From the NCBI GenBank assembly GCA_020634455.1, contig JACKBQ010000001.1, positions 248,001 through 312,000 on the forward strand: 64,000 nt of DNA, read 5' to 3'. Below are positions 27,208 to 37,798 of the stretch, piece by piece. This DNA is from Ardenticatenaceae bacterium (lineage in GTDB: Bacteria > Chloroflexota > Anaerolineae > Promineifilales > Promineifilaceae). Numbering within the stretch: position 1 is the first letter of the stretch; each line of letters opens with the position of its first letter. The notes under the pieces are model-generated. The model worked only from the letters and a program-made list of their open reading frames with translations. It was not told the DNA's origin and searched no databases. The translations under genes were made by a program, and so were the position numbers.

Positions 27208-29352
27208 TTACCGTTTGAGAAATGGCAGATAAACATTGCTGGTGCAGCCGCTGCCAATGGTAAGTGTCATGTTGTAGGCAGCAATCTCATTGTCATTATT
27301 GAACTCATCCACCTGTAGATAATAACTGCCAGCAGGTAAAAATTCCGGACATGCCAGCTCAATCTGGGAAAAGAAATCAGGACCGCTATCGTCGTCGAAG
27401 GTGATTTCCTGTAATTGCTCATCATATAGCCAGAGGCGCGTGTCCCCAGAGGCACCGCTGGTGGCGATGATAACCTGCGCTGGACTGCTCACGGTAAAGC
27501 GGAGCCAATCGACATCTGTGGCCGGCACAATGCTGTGCGTTTGTGCCAGGCCAGAGAGCAGCGTGTTAGCGGCAGCGGCCGAATTATCCGGTTCATACAT
27601 ATCGCTGCCGCTGCTACAGGTGGATGCGTTGTAGCTGAGGCTGTATGAAGCAATTTCCTCATTGTTATTGAATTCAGCCACACGGGCGTAATAAGTACCA
27701 GCTGCTAGAGGTGTTCCGGTGCAGTTGTAAGCTAGGCGAGAAAAGGTTCCACTCCCACCATCATCGTCATAATTAATTTGTGATACCGAGCTGTTGTAAA
27801 GCCAGAGTTCTGTGTCACCGCTAGGTCCGCTCGTTTCCAGAGTAACGGCTGAACTTTGCGTCAACGTAAATTTCACCCAATCGCTTTCCCCAATGGGCAA
27901 GATGGAGTGGGTCTGTGGGCTACCGTTGGCAATGGTTTTTGCCTGACCGCTGCTGTTGTCTGGTTCGTAATTGTCTGTGGCTCTCACGGTAATGGCGGCG
28001 GCATCCCAACCTGAGGTGGCATTATTGGGATTGGTGACGCTGCCGTCTTCTAAAATGATGCCAATCCAATAATTACCGGAACGGCCGTAAGGAATTTGCG
28101 GTGGCACGGAAACATTGATACGCATGGAACCTTTGCTGCCAATAATTTCACAAAATTGGTGGGTTTGCAGCAATTCATCGCTGGTGGAGATGGTGTCGTT
28201 GGTCGAAAGATAGACGCGAACATTCATGCAGGTGTTCCAGTCTGAAAGTGAGTAATTGTGTATCAGATAATTCAGCGTTGTCAATGATTGCCCGGAGACG
28301 ATGGTGCTTGGCGAGAGATTGACATCCAAGGGGATGAGATCCGTGCCAATCGGTGTGTCCATATCATTAATCTGGTACATGATATCATTATATTTGTCGC
28401 TGGTGATACGGGTATGACCAGTATCAGGTACGCTGTCGTGCCCATGTGAGAGCACACCATACACGATCTGATTGCTGTTTAGGTAAGTGCCACTGCCGCT
28501 TTGACCACCATAACTCAAATCGTTGTGGTACAGAATATGGGTTTGCACTGTGTCAAAGAGACCTGTCCAGGTGTATTGAAATTGGGTATTGGAAAAGGGC
28601 GACCCAGGGTAGCCAGTGCTGCGGAAAAGATTGCTGGCATTGGTAAAAAAACTATCTGTATTGTCGTAACCAAAACCAAACCAGCCGGTGAGAGCGCCAA
28701 CTGGTCGATCAAGCCGAATGAGAGCCATATCATAATCATAATTATGATCAATGGTCCAGGCGGTCCAGGAAAAAAGATATTCGGAATTAGCTGTGCCAAA
28801 TGGTGCCGCACCGTTGTCATAGCCTGGTGTGACTTCTATGTTGCTGGCCCAACAGCTACTGGCACCACCCGTACAGCGGGATGCCGTAAAGGTGTAGACA
28901 CAGTGCGCGGCTGTCAGAACGTGCTTGGCATCTATCAAGGTGCCAGAGCAGCTGGTTGTAGCCCCGCTGGGATAGGTTTGTGCCAGCCGGACCAATACCT
29001 GCCAGGGCCAAATGTCAGTGTCTGGGATCAAGGTTAGCGTGCTAAAATCATCTGGTGTCGTTGGCTGCATTGGGCGGAGACTGGCCTTGGCTGGAGCTGA
29101 AGCGGTTGTGGTAGCTCTGGAAAGGGTAGGCGCTTCAGAACGGGGGAAAGCGGCCGTTTCTCCAACGGCCGTATGAATGACTATCTGGTTCTCAATTCCG
29201 GTGGCAAGCGGTGGCTGCCACTCAGGTAATGGCTCACCCATATCAAGATCTGGAGTAATGGTCTGGGCTTGAGTGTTTGTTGCTGACATTGAGAAAACGA
29301 AGCAAATTAAAAAGGCAGGTAGGAGAAGGACGGCGTGAAGTTTGGCATTCAT
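27208..29352 (-). CDS. Secreted trypsin-like serine protease with C-terminal PPC domains
   Basis: 714 residues. Signal peptide (VLLLPAFLICFVFSMSATNTQA). Protease domain about 110-350: SGTLIDAKHVLTAAHC (catalytic His), YDMALIRLDRP (Asp), YGGQSGSGTYL (Ser); V8/chymotrypsin-like S1. About 355-465 is a CARDB-like beta domain (NYLIHNYSLSDWNTCMNVRVYLSTND). Two pre-peptidase C-terminal domains follow, about 470-585 and 590-705, each starting YEPDNS and containing THSI.P....DW..FT. It ends SNVYLPFLKR, a YLP-type tail I associate with exported Chloroflexota proteins. Likely extracellular protein degradation. Good AGAGG site before the ATG. Confidence 0.93.
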   Translation of the reverse strand: MNAKLHAVLLLPAFLICFVFSMSATNTQAQTITPDLDMGEPLPEWQPPLATGIENQIVIHTAVGETAAFPRSEAPTLSRATTTASAPAKASLRPMQPTTPDDFSTLTLIPDTDIWPWQVLVRLAQTYPSGATTSCSGTLIDAKHVLTAAHCVYTFTASRCTGGASSCWASNIEVTPGYDNGAAPFGTANSEYLFSWTAWTIDHNYDYDMALIRLDRPVGALTGWFGFGYDNTDSFFTNASNLFRSTGYPGSPFSNTQFQYTWTGLFDTVQTHILYHNDLSYGGQSGSGTYLNSNQIVYGVLSHGHDSVPDTGHTRITSDKYNDIMYQINDMDTPIGTDLIPLDVNLSPSTIVSGQSLTTLNYLIHNYSLSDWNTCMNVRVYLSTNDTISTSDELLQTHQFCEIIGSKGSMRINVSVPPQIPYGRSGNYWIGIILEDGSVTNPNNATSGWDAAAITVRATDNYEPDNSSGQAKTIANGSPQTHSILPIGESDWVKFTLTQSSAVTLETSGPSGDTELWLYNSSVSQINYDDDGGSGTFSRLAYNCTGTPLAAGTYYARVAEFNNNEEIASYSLSYNASTCSSGSDMYEPDNSAAAANTLLSGLAQTHSIVPATDVDWLRFTVSSPAQVIIATSGASGDTRLWLYDEQLQEITFDDDSGPDFFSQIELACPEFLPAGSYYLQVDEFNNDNEIAAYNMTLTIGSGCTSNVYLPFLKR

Positions 29353-29516
29353 GTTAGCCTCTTGGATGCTATGTTATTTCAGCTGCTACTAAATTCTAGA
29401 GAGGCTGTTTTTTAAGTAACAACTGCTATTTGTCACTATTTTACCCAGCCAAAAGTCACCCGGTGAGGAGTAAATACAATGTGATAAACTGCGCCCTCAT
29501 TCAACACGGAGGAATC

Positions 29517-31145
29517 ATGCAAACTTACGATATTTTGATTGAAGATGGGTTGATTGTAGACGGCAGCGGCGGCGAGCCGTATTTGGGCAACGTGGCGATT
29601 CAGGCGGACAAGATTGTGGCGCTGGGGGAGGTGGCGGGGAACGGCCGTATCACCATCAAAGCGGACGGTCAGGCGGTGAGCCCCGGCTTTATCAACATGA
29701 TGTGCTGGGCCAATGAGTCGCTGATTCTGGACGGCCGTTCCCAAAGCGACATTCGGCAAGGTGTCACGCTGGAAGTGCTGGGCGAAGGCCACTCGATGGG
29801 CCCCGTCAACGACAAATTAAAAGCGTACATGAAGGCTCGTCAGGGCGATTTTCAGTACGACATCGAATGGAACACCCTCGACGAATACCTGCAATTTCTC
29901 ACCCGGCGCGGCGTGTCCCCCAACGTCAGCTCCTTTGTGGGCGCGGGCGGCATTCGCGCCTACGTGCTGGGTTTTGATGATCGCCGCCCCACAAGTGATG
30001 AGCTGGCACAGATGCAAACGTTGGTGCGGCGGGCGATGGCCGAAGGTGCATTGGGTATCTCGTCTGCGCTGATTTACGCGCCGGACATGTACGCCGACAC
30101 GGCCGAACTCATCGCCCTGGCCCAGGCTACCGCCGAGTACGACGGCATCTACATCACCCACCTGCGCAGCGAAGGCGCGCGTTTTTTGGAGGCGCTGGAA
30201 GAATTTTTCACCATTGTTGAGCAGGCCAAGATTCGCGGCGAAATTTACCATCTCAAAGCCGCTGGCCCGCGTAACTGGCACAAAATGGAAGAGGTGATCC
30301 GCCGTGTGGAGGAAAAGCAAGCCGCTGGCTGGCCTATCACCGCCGATATGTACCCGTACCACGCTTCCTCGACGGGTCTGGACGCCATCATGCCCGGCTG
30401 GGCGCTGGACGGTGGCCACGAGGCGTGGATTGCCCGCCTGAAGGACCCGGAAACGCGGGTACGCATCCTGGCCGATTTGCGCTACACGGGCACTGACCGG
30501 GAAAATCCGTTCATGGAGCTGGAAACGACGGACAACATTTTGTTCACTGCCTTTAAAAATGATGCGCTCAAACCGTACAGCGGCAAAACGCTCACCGAAG
30601 TGGGTGCTTTGCGTGGCAAGGACCCGCTGGAAACGGCGCTCGATTTGATCGTGGAGGATGACAGTCGCGTGGGTACGGTCTTTTTCAGCATGTCGGAGGA
30701 GAACGTGCGGCGCGAGGTGGGCTTGCCGTGGGTGAGTTTTTGCTCCGATTCGGCCTCATTGGCGACGGAAGGTTTGTTTCTCAAATACCACCCGCATCCC
30801 CGCAGCTACGGCGCGTTTGCCCGCGTTTTTGCCAAATACGTGCGCGCCGAAAATGTGATCTCCCTGGCAGAAGCGGTGCGACGCATGACGGCCTTGCCCG
30901 CGGCTAATTTGAAACTGGACAGACGCGGCCGTTTACAACCAGGTCATTTTGCTGATGTGGTTATTTTTGACCCAGAAACGATTCAGGATCACGCGACGTT
31001 TGCCCGGCCGCATCAGTACGCCACCGGGGTGCAGCATGTGTTGGTGAACGGGGTGCCGGTCATTCAGGATGGGGATCATACGGGGGCCACGCCGGGCCGT
31101 GTGGTGCGCGGCCCCGGTTGGCAAGGGAGAAAAGTAGGAAAGTAA
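29517..31145 (+). CDS. D-aminoacylase-like amidohydrolase, variant metal site
   Basis: 542 residues from the ATG at 29517 (GGAGG at 29508-29512). Composite amidohydrolase fold with N-terminal ILIEDGLIVDGSGGEPYLGNVAI and C-terminal LDRRGRLQPGHFADVVIFDPE. ITHLRSEGARFLEAL, EIYHLKAAGPRNW and FCSDSASLATEG match the histidines and Asp of N-acyl-D-amino-acid deacylase. However the usual HxH after PGFID is replaced (SPGFINMMCWANESLI), and the cysteine of the metal-bridging loop is replaced by an acidic loop (EVLGEGHSMGP). A whole subgroup may carry this variant; activity and metal content are uncertain. It stands alone, not in the transporter operon. Confidence 0.85.
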   Translation: MQTYDILIEDGLIVDGSGGEPYLGNVAIQADKIVALGEVAGNGRITIKADGQAVSPGFINMMCWANESLILDGRSQSDIRQGVTLEVLGEGHSMGPVNDKLKAYMKARQGDFQYDIEWNTLDEYLQFLTRRGVSPNVSSFVGAGGIRAYVLGFDDRRPTSDELAQMQTLVRRAMAEGALGISSALIYAPDMYADTAELIALAQATAEYDGIYITHLRSEGARFLEALEEFFTIVEQAKIRGEIYHLKAAGPRNWHKMEEVIRRVEEKQAAGWPITADMYPYHASSTGLDAIMPGWALDGGHEAWIARLKDPETRVRILADLRYTGTDRENPFMELETTDNILFTAFKNDALKPYSGKTLTEVGALRGKDPLETALDLIVEDDSRVGTVFFSMSEENVRREVGLPWVSFCSDSASLATEGLFLKYHPHPRSYGAFARVFAKYVRAENVISLAEAVRRMTALPAANLKLDRRGRLQPGHFADVVIFDPETIQDHATFARPHQYATGVQHVLVNGVPVIQDGDHTGATPGRVVRGPGWQGRKVGK

Positions 31146-31192
31146 AAAGTGATAAGTGGGCACTTTTTACTTTTCACTAATCACTTTTTACT
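31141..31192. repeat. Intergenic hairpin of the AGTGAAAAGT family
   Basis: AGTAAAAAGTGA (31141-31152) pairs with TCACTTTTTACT (31181-31192). The left arm overlaps the stop of the amidohydrolase gene and the right arm ends five bases before the convergent DUF gene, so it can serve as a bidirectional terminator. Confidence 0.75.
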
Positions 31193-31196
31193 CAGA

Positions 31197-31757
31197 TTAA
31201 GCCTGCTCATACGCCTGGCGCAGCCAGCCGATGAGGGAATCGTTGACTTCATCGGTGCTGGTGATGCGGACGCGGTGGCTGACCATGCTGTTGAAGCTGC
31301 CGGATTTTTCCAAACGGCCGCCAATCACATCTCCATCGAGGTTGATGCCTACGTCTACCCGCGTTTTGGTGGAGGGCTGGATCAGGCCAAACTGCTTGTT
31401 TCGCCGCAGGCTGACGTAGCTGTTTTTGGGTGCGATTTGCACATCGTCGCCAAACTCGTTGATGGCGGCAATGAGGGTGTCGTAGATGGGGCGGAGGGAT
31501 TCCTTACCCTCGTATTGTTTGGCAACCAGGTCGTCGTTGCTTTGTAGGGAAGCGGCCGTTTCCCGTGCATAAGCAGCCACCAGATTCGCAAAACCATGGG
31601 TAAAGCCATGTTCCGTTTTGAGAAATTTGATGATTTCATTGTGTTTTTCCCGCCCGCTGGCGCGAACAATGGCGATCCACTCATCCAGCGATTTGCCGCT
31701 GTTCTTCTCCAAATTTTCAATCATCGTTTGGGTGGCTGCTTCAACTTTGTCGGTCAT
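31197..31757 (-). CDS. DUF4287/DUF5655 domain protein
   Basis: 186 residues, cytoplasmic. About 8-62 is the DUF4287 helical domain (MIENLEKNSGKSLDEWIAIV, HNEIIKFLKTEHGFTHGFANLV); about 85-185 a DUF5655-like beta domain (YDTLIAAINEFGDDVQIAPKNSYVSLRR, KTRVDVGINL). Widespread but uncharacterised; the second domain resembles small DNA-mimic or transport-linked folds without proven function. GGAG precedes the ATG at 31757. Confidence 0.88.
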   Translation of the reverse strand: MTDKVEAATQTMIENLEKNSGKSLDEWIAIVRASGREKHNEIIKFLKTEHGFTHGFANLVAAYARETAASLQSNDDLVAKQYEGKESLRPIYDTLIAAINEFGDDVQIAPKNSYVSLRRNKQFGLIQPSTKTRVDVGINLDGDVIGGRLEKSGSFNSMVSHRVRITSTDEVNDSLIGWLRQAYEQA

Positions 31758-31843
31758 CTGGGTCTCCTTAAGCTAGTTGCTGGTTGTTGGTTTGTTTGCG
31801 GGTAGGCGTGTTTGCCAGTCTGCGCGTTCAGTTTACCATTTCT

Positions 31844-33144
<1,301 letters not shown>

Positions 33145-33160
33145 AAAAGGTATTGTATGA

Positions 33161-33195
33161 AAAAAGGCACCGCTGCGCCCTAACAGTGCCTTTTT
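33161..33195 (-). terminator. Intrinsic terminator between DGPF gene and sigma gene
   Basis: AAAAAGGCAC (33161-33170) pairs perfectly with GTGCCTTTTT (33186-33195); read leftwards the hairpin is followed by a T run, so it would end the message of the DGPF gene only 17 bases before the sigma start codon. Read-through may set the sigma level. Confidence 0.75.
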
Positions 33196-33211
33196 GTTAC
33201 GGAATAACTTC

Positions 33212-33305
33212 CTGTCCGAATATTTGCCACAGAGGCCACAGAGAACTTAGAGGCGAAGGGTCAGCCAGCAGGATCCTCGTTTTTCTCGGTGGCTTTTTCG
33301 GACAG
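33212..33305. repeat. Inverted repeat flanking a CACAGAG unit
   Basis: CTGTCCGAA (33212-33220) and TTCGGACAG (33297-33305) enclose a degenerate CACAGAG unit (GCCACAGAGGCCACAGAG near 33225, CGGTGGC near 33287). The right arm ends eight bases after the DGPF stop, making this part of the 3' end of that transcript. Confidence 0.5.
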
Positions 33306-33312
33306 ATTCTAA

Positions 33313-33663
33313 CTATTCAAACTCCCAAACTGGGCGGACTTCGATGCTGCCGTGTTTGGCACCGGGAATTTTAGCGGCCCATTTAATGGCCTCGTCGAGG
33401 TTGTCGCAGTTGACCATGTAGTAACCGCCAAGCTGCTCTTTGGTTTCGGCGAAGGGGCCGTCGGTGCTGGCAGTTTGGCCGTTGCGAACGCGCACGGTGG
33501 TGGCGGTGTTGCTGGGGTGTAGGGCTTCGCCGCCGAGCATGACGCCCGCTTCTGATACTTCCTTTGTGAAGGCGTTGTAGGCGTCCATGTTGGCTTGCAT
33601 CTCTTCTTCGGTGGCTTCCATTGAGGCTTGTTCGTTTCCGTAAATAAGCAATAAATAACGCAT
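33313..33663 (-). CDS. DGPF (YCII-like) domain protein
   Basis: 116 residues. A ferredoxin-like YCII fold with the signature STDGPFAETKEQLGGYYMV (about residues 65-85). DGPF proteins are the usual genomic partners of ECF41/ECF42 sigma factors and are thought to be involved in their control, mechanism unknown. Start MRYLLLIYGNE is typical and GGAG precedes it. Confidence 0.93.
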   Translation of the reverse strand: MRYLLLIYGNEQASMEATEEEMQANMDAYNAFTKEVSEAGVMLGGEALHPSNTATTVRVRNGQTASTDGPFAETKEQLGGYYMVNCDNLDEAIKWAAKIPGAKHGSIEVRPVWEFE

Positions 33664-33786
33664 GTGTGTTCTCCTTGTGTGTGTTTACGGCCGTTTTCCG
33701 ACCTTTCTACCTATACGACGAACAACTTTCGACCAGATCGACACAGTGCGACAACGAATTTCAAGCTTGGTAGGATTTTGTTTTTT

Positions 33787-33845
33787 GTCACAGGGGGCAC
33801 AGAGAACCCAGAGTTTTTCTCTTTTTCCTCTGTGCTCTCTGTGGC
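33787..33845. repeat. Intergenic hairpin of the CACAGAG family
   Basis: Left part GTCACAGGGGGCACAGAGA and right part TCTGTGCTCTCTGTGGC pair imperfectly around CCCAGAGTTTTTCTC. It ends four bases before the stop of the symporter gene, so it forms the 3' end of that message. Confidence 0.65.
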
Positions 33846-33849
33846 AAAT

Positions 33850-35241
33850 CTATGCTTTTTTCTTGGCGGCGATGGCGGCCAGGATTTCGGCGTGTTTTTC
33901 GCGGGTGATGGGGTAGCTGCGCACGATGGGGAAGCTGAGAAGCAAAATCACGGCGGGCACGATGCTGACAAAAATACGAAGGGCGGTGAGAACGGCCGTT
34001 GGCTGCTGTGGCAGGTTCGCTAAATCTTCAGCGTTAATGTACCCGGCGGCTTCCAAAGCAAAATTGGACAGCGCCAGACCTAGCGAGATGCCCAATTTTT
34101 GCAGGAAAACGAAGAAACCGTAGTAGATGCCTTCCCGCCGTTGCCCTGTTTCCAGCTCATCCAGCTCCACCACATCGGGCAACATGCTCCAGGGGATGAG
34201 GTAGCCCACGCTGACGCCGACGCCGGCCAGCACGGCCAGCCCAAGCACCAGATTGAACTGCCCCGGCTGCACAAAGAAAATGACAATTTCTACCGCAATC
34301 CAGAAGCTCATCCCCACGTAATACACCTTCTGCTTGCCCCATTTTTGGCTCACTTTGGACCAAATCAGCAAGAAGATGAAGGCAGAAACCTGCAAGGCAA
34401 AGGCTAGCTGGATGAAGCGATCTTCGCCGCCAACCCAGTAACGCACGTAGAGCAGCATGTTGGCCTGCACAAACTGGATGCAGAGCCAGGAGAGCAAATA
34501 AATGGCGACGACGTAGAGAAACGGCCGATTTCCCAAAGCAATCTTCACGCCCTCAATAAAACCGGGGTCGTCTGCTGCGGCCGTTTCCTTAAAATGACTC
34601 TCTTCCGTGAAGGCGAAGGTGATGAAATTGCTTAGAACGATGACGCCCGCCATGACGGCCGCGCTGATGGCGTATCCTTGCGTGACGCTGGGAAATGCCT
34701 CAATCAGCACACTGTGAATGATCAAAGCAGCCAATCCACCCATGATGGAAAAGCTAAAGCGGAACGAGTTCAGGCTGGTGCGCTCGTCGTAATCCTGGGT
34801 GAGTTCGGGGGTGAGGGCGGTGTAGGGGACGTTTACGGCCGTAAATCCCGTGTCTAGCAGCAAAGCCACAACCAGATAATACCAAAACAGCCCCGTCTGG
34901 CTCCAATCTGGCACCAGCCACTGCATAAACCAGGCCAGCCCAAAGGGAATTGCGCCAAACAATAGCCAGGGGCGGCGGCGGCCCCAGCGCGTGTTCGTCC
35001 GGTCGGTCAGTCCGCCAATGATGGGATCATTCACGCTATCCCAAATCTTGACGATGAGGAAAATTACACCGGCAGCGGCGGGGCGAATCCCGGCAATGTC
35101 CAGCAAAAAGGCGTTGAGGAAAAAGCCCTGGATGGAAGCAACCAGCGCCGGACCCAAATCGCCAACGCCAAAGGCCAGCTTGCGGCCAAAACTAAGTTTG
35201 GCTGAGGAGTTTTTGTCGTGAGGGGCAGTTGTAGACATCAT
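33850..35241 (-). CDS. GPH-family sugar:cation symporter (MFS superfamily)
   Basis: 463 residues from the tandem ATG at 35241/35238 (AGGAG just upstream). Twelve predicted membrane segments; the loop DPIIGGLTDRTNTRWGRRRPWLL is the diagnostic motif of glycoside-pentoside-hexuronide:cation symporters (MelB/XynP-like). Probably imports a glycoside or oligosaccharide with Na+ or H+. No glycosidase is adjacent, so the substrate is open; the galactoside locus lies 14 kb away. Confidence 0.9.
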   Translation of the reverse strand: MMSTTAPHDKNSSAKLSFGRKLAFGVGDLGPALVASIQGFFLNAFLLDIAGIRPAAAGVIFLIVKIWDSVNDPIIGGLTDRTNTRWGRRRPWLLFGAIPFGLAWFMQWLVPDWSQTGLFWYYLVVALLLDTGFTAVNVPYTALTPELTQDYDERTSLNSFRFSFSIMGGLAALIIHSVLIEAFPSVTQGYAISAAVMAGVIVLSNFITFAFTEESHFKETAAADDPGFIEGVKIALGNRPFLYVVAIYLLSWLCIQFVQANMLLYVRYWVGGEDRFIQLAFALQVSAFIFLLIWSKVSQKWGKQKVYYVGMSFWIAVEIVIFFVQPGQFNLVLGLAVLAGVGVSVGYLIPWSMLPDVVELDELETGQRREGIYYGFFVFLQKLGISLGLALSNFALEAAGYINAEDLANLPQQPTAVLTALRIFVSIVPAVILLLSFPIVRSYPITREKHAEILAAIAAKKKA

Positions 35242-35487
35242 TTCTCTCCTGAAATTGTGGGTAACAATTTCTATCACGCTTTAGGCAGTTTGGCGAGTGG
35301 GCATTTTACCCGTGAAAAGGCGAGCCACAAACCAGTCGCCCAAATGCCCTCTCAGAAAAATTCCCAGGCAGTTCGGGAAAAAGTCTCTAGGTTGCCCGGT
35401 CGTCCGGTTTTATCCTGATTGTAGAACTGTACTGTTCATCGTAGTGACCTGAAAAATTGTAATGGCTCGAACTATGTGGAGGGCAAC

Positions 35488-37185
35488 ATGTCTTTAATTT
35501 TGTTTTATAACTCGATGACCAAGAAGGCTGCCATTGGCAAAATGACCGGGGAGAATTTTGAAACAACCCATGTTTTCCCTGAAGCGAGTTTTGGTTCCTG
35601 GACGCACGTAGTGGAAATCAAGCCAGTTGGCCTGATGGTGGGTAAGGAGCGCAAAAAGATTTTCTTCTACAATCAAGACACCCGTAGCGGCGCAATTGGC
35701 ATTCTGGAAGAGACGACGCTGACAACGGTGAGGGTTTTTGAGGAGAACAGTTTTGGTACATGGACGCATGTAACGGCCGTTGGCAACCATCTCTTTTTTT
35801 ATGACCAAAACAGCGGGGCCGCAGCCATTGCCTCCACAGAAGTTGAAAAAGTTAAATTTAACATCCCGGACGGCAAGCTAGAACAGGGCACGCCGATTTT
35901 GAAGCCCCAGCATATTGAAGCGTTAGCCACGCAGGTTAAGTCGGCGCAACTGAATGAAGCGGCTCAAGCAACTCAGACAAACCATGCCGCCGACGATCAA
36001 GCCTTCACAACATTGACCAGCTACCCCCAGGGTCGTTTTGGCACCTGGACGCATCTGGTTGCCTGTGGTCACCACCTGTTCTTTTACAACAAAAACAGTG
36101 GTGCGGGTAGCCTGGCAAAGCTGGAAGATGGGATGCTAACGGCCGTTAAAGAGTATGAAAAAGGTAGTTTTGGCACCTGGACGCATGTTGTTGGGCAAGG
36201 GGCGACGCTATTTTTCTATAACAACCTCGATCGCTCCGCCACCATTTGGAAAGTTTCCAACAGCGAGGTTAACAAGGTTAGCTCAATGACCAAGGAAAGC
36301 TTTGGCTATTGGAGCCATATCGCTGCCGTTGATTCGTTGTTTACCCTGGCTAAACAAGGCTTAGGCGTGGTTGGGGGCAATAAAACCCTCTATGAAAATG
36401 GCTGCTCGCTCTTTTTCTACAACATTAAAGCGAAGAATGGCGCTATTGGTCACATTCAGAATAACACGTTCGAAACGCGCCAAACGATTGCCCCTGGACA
36501 GTTTGGCCAATGGACCACCATCGCAGGCAGTACGGCCGATTCTGATTTAGGCGCACGGCTTTCGATTTTTCGCGAAGGGACAAAAATCAAGGTTCTTAGC
36601 GGAGACGGCACGTTTACGGAAGCGGATGTTTCGGATGAAAAGTTGACCGACGAACAGCAAGAAGATGTGCTCAACAAAGCAATGGCCACGCTATTTGACC
36701 TGATTGATCTGAATTGGGATGAGATTAAAAAGGGCAAGGTGAAGGCCGAGGATATCGGTGGGGCGCTTTATGGCGCTCTCACTGGCTCAATCGTGGGTCT
36801 TTTTGATCCGTTCATCGGCAAGACGTTCATCGGCAAACTTGCCAGAATATTACTGGTAGATACCGCAAAAAATGCGGGGCGTTTCTATGGCGCTGCGGTT
36901 GATGAGCTAATTGCGCTGCTTTCTGGGAAAAGCGAGGCAACGGTGGCCCAAATTGTGGGAACGTTAGCCACCATCCAGTTTATCGCGGTGTATGTTCCCG
37001 GCGCTCCCGCGTTGGTGGCTGATGGCTGGGCTTTAACGGTAGAAATTGGCAAGCGTTTGGGCGATACGGCCGAATCTGCGATTAACGAAATTGGGAATGT
37101 GGCCGCCGCTGCGGTTGGGGTCGCTGGAAAAGTGGCCGAAGGAACCTACAAGACTGCAAAAAAGATTGCGGATTGGCTATTTTAA
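35488..37185 (+). CDS. Six-repeat beta-propeller-like protein with hydrophobic C-terminal region
   Basis: 565 residues from the ATG at 35488 (GGAGG at 35478-35482). Residues about 1-350 contain six units of about 45-50 residues with the pattern LFFYN..S..G.I..L...........F..GSFGTWTHVV..G, as in sialic-acid/fucose-lectin-type or tachylectin-like propellers. About 360-410 is an acidic linker. About 415-565 is helical and Gly/Ala-rich with several hydrophobic stretches (GGALYGALTGSIVGLFDPFIGKTFIGKLARILL, VGTLATIQFIAVYVPGAPALVADGWAL, NVAAAAVGVAGKVAEGTYKTAKKIADWLF). No signal peptide. Domain order suggests a binding head with a membrane-active tail, but this is inference. Confidence 0.85.
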   Translation: MSLILFYNSMTKKAAIGKMTGENFETTHVFPEASFGSWTHVVEIKPVGLMVGKERKKIFFYNQDTRSGAIGILEETTLTTVRVFEENSFGTWTHVTAVGNHLFFYDQNSGAAAIASTEVEKVKFNIPDGKLEQGTPILKPQHIEALATQVKSAQLNEAAQATQTNHAADDQAFTTLTSYPQGRFGTWTHLVACGHHLFFYNKNSGAGSLAKLEDGMLTAVKEYEKGSFGTWTHVVGQGATLFFYNNLDRSATIWKVSNSEVNKVSSMTKESFGYWSHIAAVDSLFTLAKQGLGVVGGNKTLYENGCSLFFYNIKAKNGAIGHIQNNTFETRQTIAPGQFGQWTTIAGSTADSDLGARLSIFREGTKIKVLSGDGTFTEADVSDEKLTDEQQEDVLNKAMATLFDLIDLNWDEIKKGKVKAEDIGGALYGALTGSIVGLFDPFIGKTFIGKLARILLVDTAKNAGRFYGAAVDELIALLSGKSEATVAQIVGTLATIQFIAVYVPGAPALVADGWALTVEIGKRLGDTAESAINEIGNVAAAAVGVAGKVAEGTYKTAKKIADWLF

Positions 37186-37255
37186 GGGCAGCAGTACAGG
37201 CAATCGTTTCTCAAAACAGAATTTTGGCGGAAAATATGGCAATTCTCAGGTCTGG

Positions 37256-37738
37256 ATGGTACAGATGAAACGATATGGTGGCTGGTTGTTGCTCGGTTTG
37301 GTGCTGGTGCTGCTGTTCATCTTTATGGATGAAATTGAGCGGACGAGTGATGCCTTGCTGTATGCCCCGTGGGCATATGGCCGGGATTCGCGTGGGGATT
37401 TGACAGATGACTGGACGGCCGTTTTGCCAGACGGCCGTTCACTCACTATCACGTTGGCGCGGGAAACAGATGCCAACGGTTTGCCTACGCCAGTTGACGG
37501 CAGCGACGCGCGGCTGGTTGGTCGTGGAATAGTGTGTGATGGTGGGGTGGAAACAGCCGCTTTCACCCTGCAAGGAAGTAGCAATCGTAGCGGTAGCCAG
37601 GTACGCCTTCAATTTTTGCAAACGCCAAACACGGTTGGCCAGCTAAACGGCCGTTGGTCTGGCGACACGTTAGCACTGTCCGGCAGCTTGTCTGAGGAAT
37701 CGTTGGCCGTTGAATTCAGACGGGGTTTTGCTTGCTAG
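37256..37738 (+). CDS. Small membrane-anchored hypothetical protein
   Basis: 160 residues from the ATG at 37256 (a second ATG at 37265 is equally possible). One N-terminal membrane segment (GGWLLLGLVLVLLFIFM) then a soluble beta-rich domain outside (SLTITLARETDAN, VRLQFLQTPNTVGQLNGRWSGDTLALSG). A longer frame from 37046 would overlap the propeller gene by 140 bases and is rejected. Three ACGGCCGT sites occur in 240 bases (37415, 37431, 37647). Family not recognised. Confidence 0.7.
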   Translation: MVQMKRYGGWLLLGLVLVLLFIFMDEIERTSDALLYAPWAYGRDSRGDLTDDWTAVLPDGRSLTITLARETDANGLPTPVDGSDARLVGRGIVCDGGVETAAFTLQGSSNRSGSQVRLQFLQTPNTVGQLNGRWSGDTLALSGSLSEESLAVEFRRGFAC

Positions 37739-37798
37739 AGAGGCCAAAAATATTTACCCGGCAAAAGCATCTCCAGCTAGCTTGATGAGGCACAAAAT

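Noticed and set aside
37046..37255. Upstream extension of the small membrane protein gene
   Set aside because: Would overlap the propeller gene by 140 bases and precedes the membrane segment with unstructured basic sequence.
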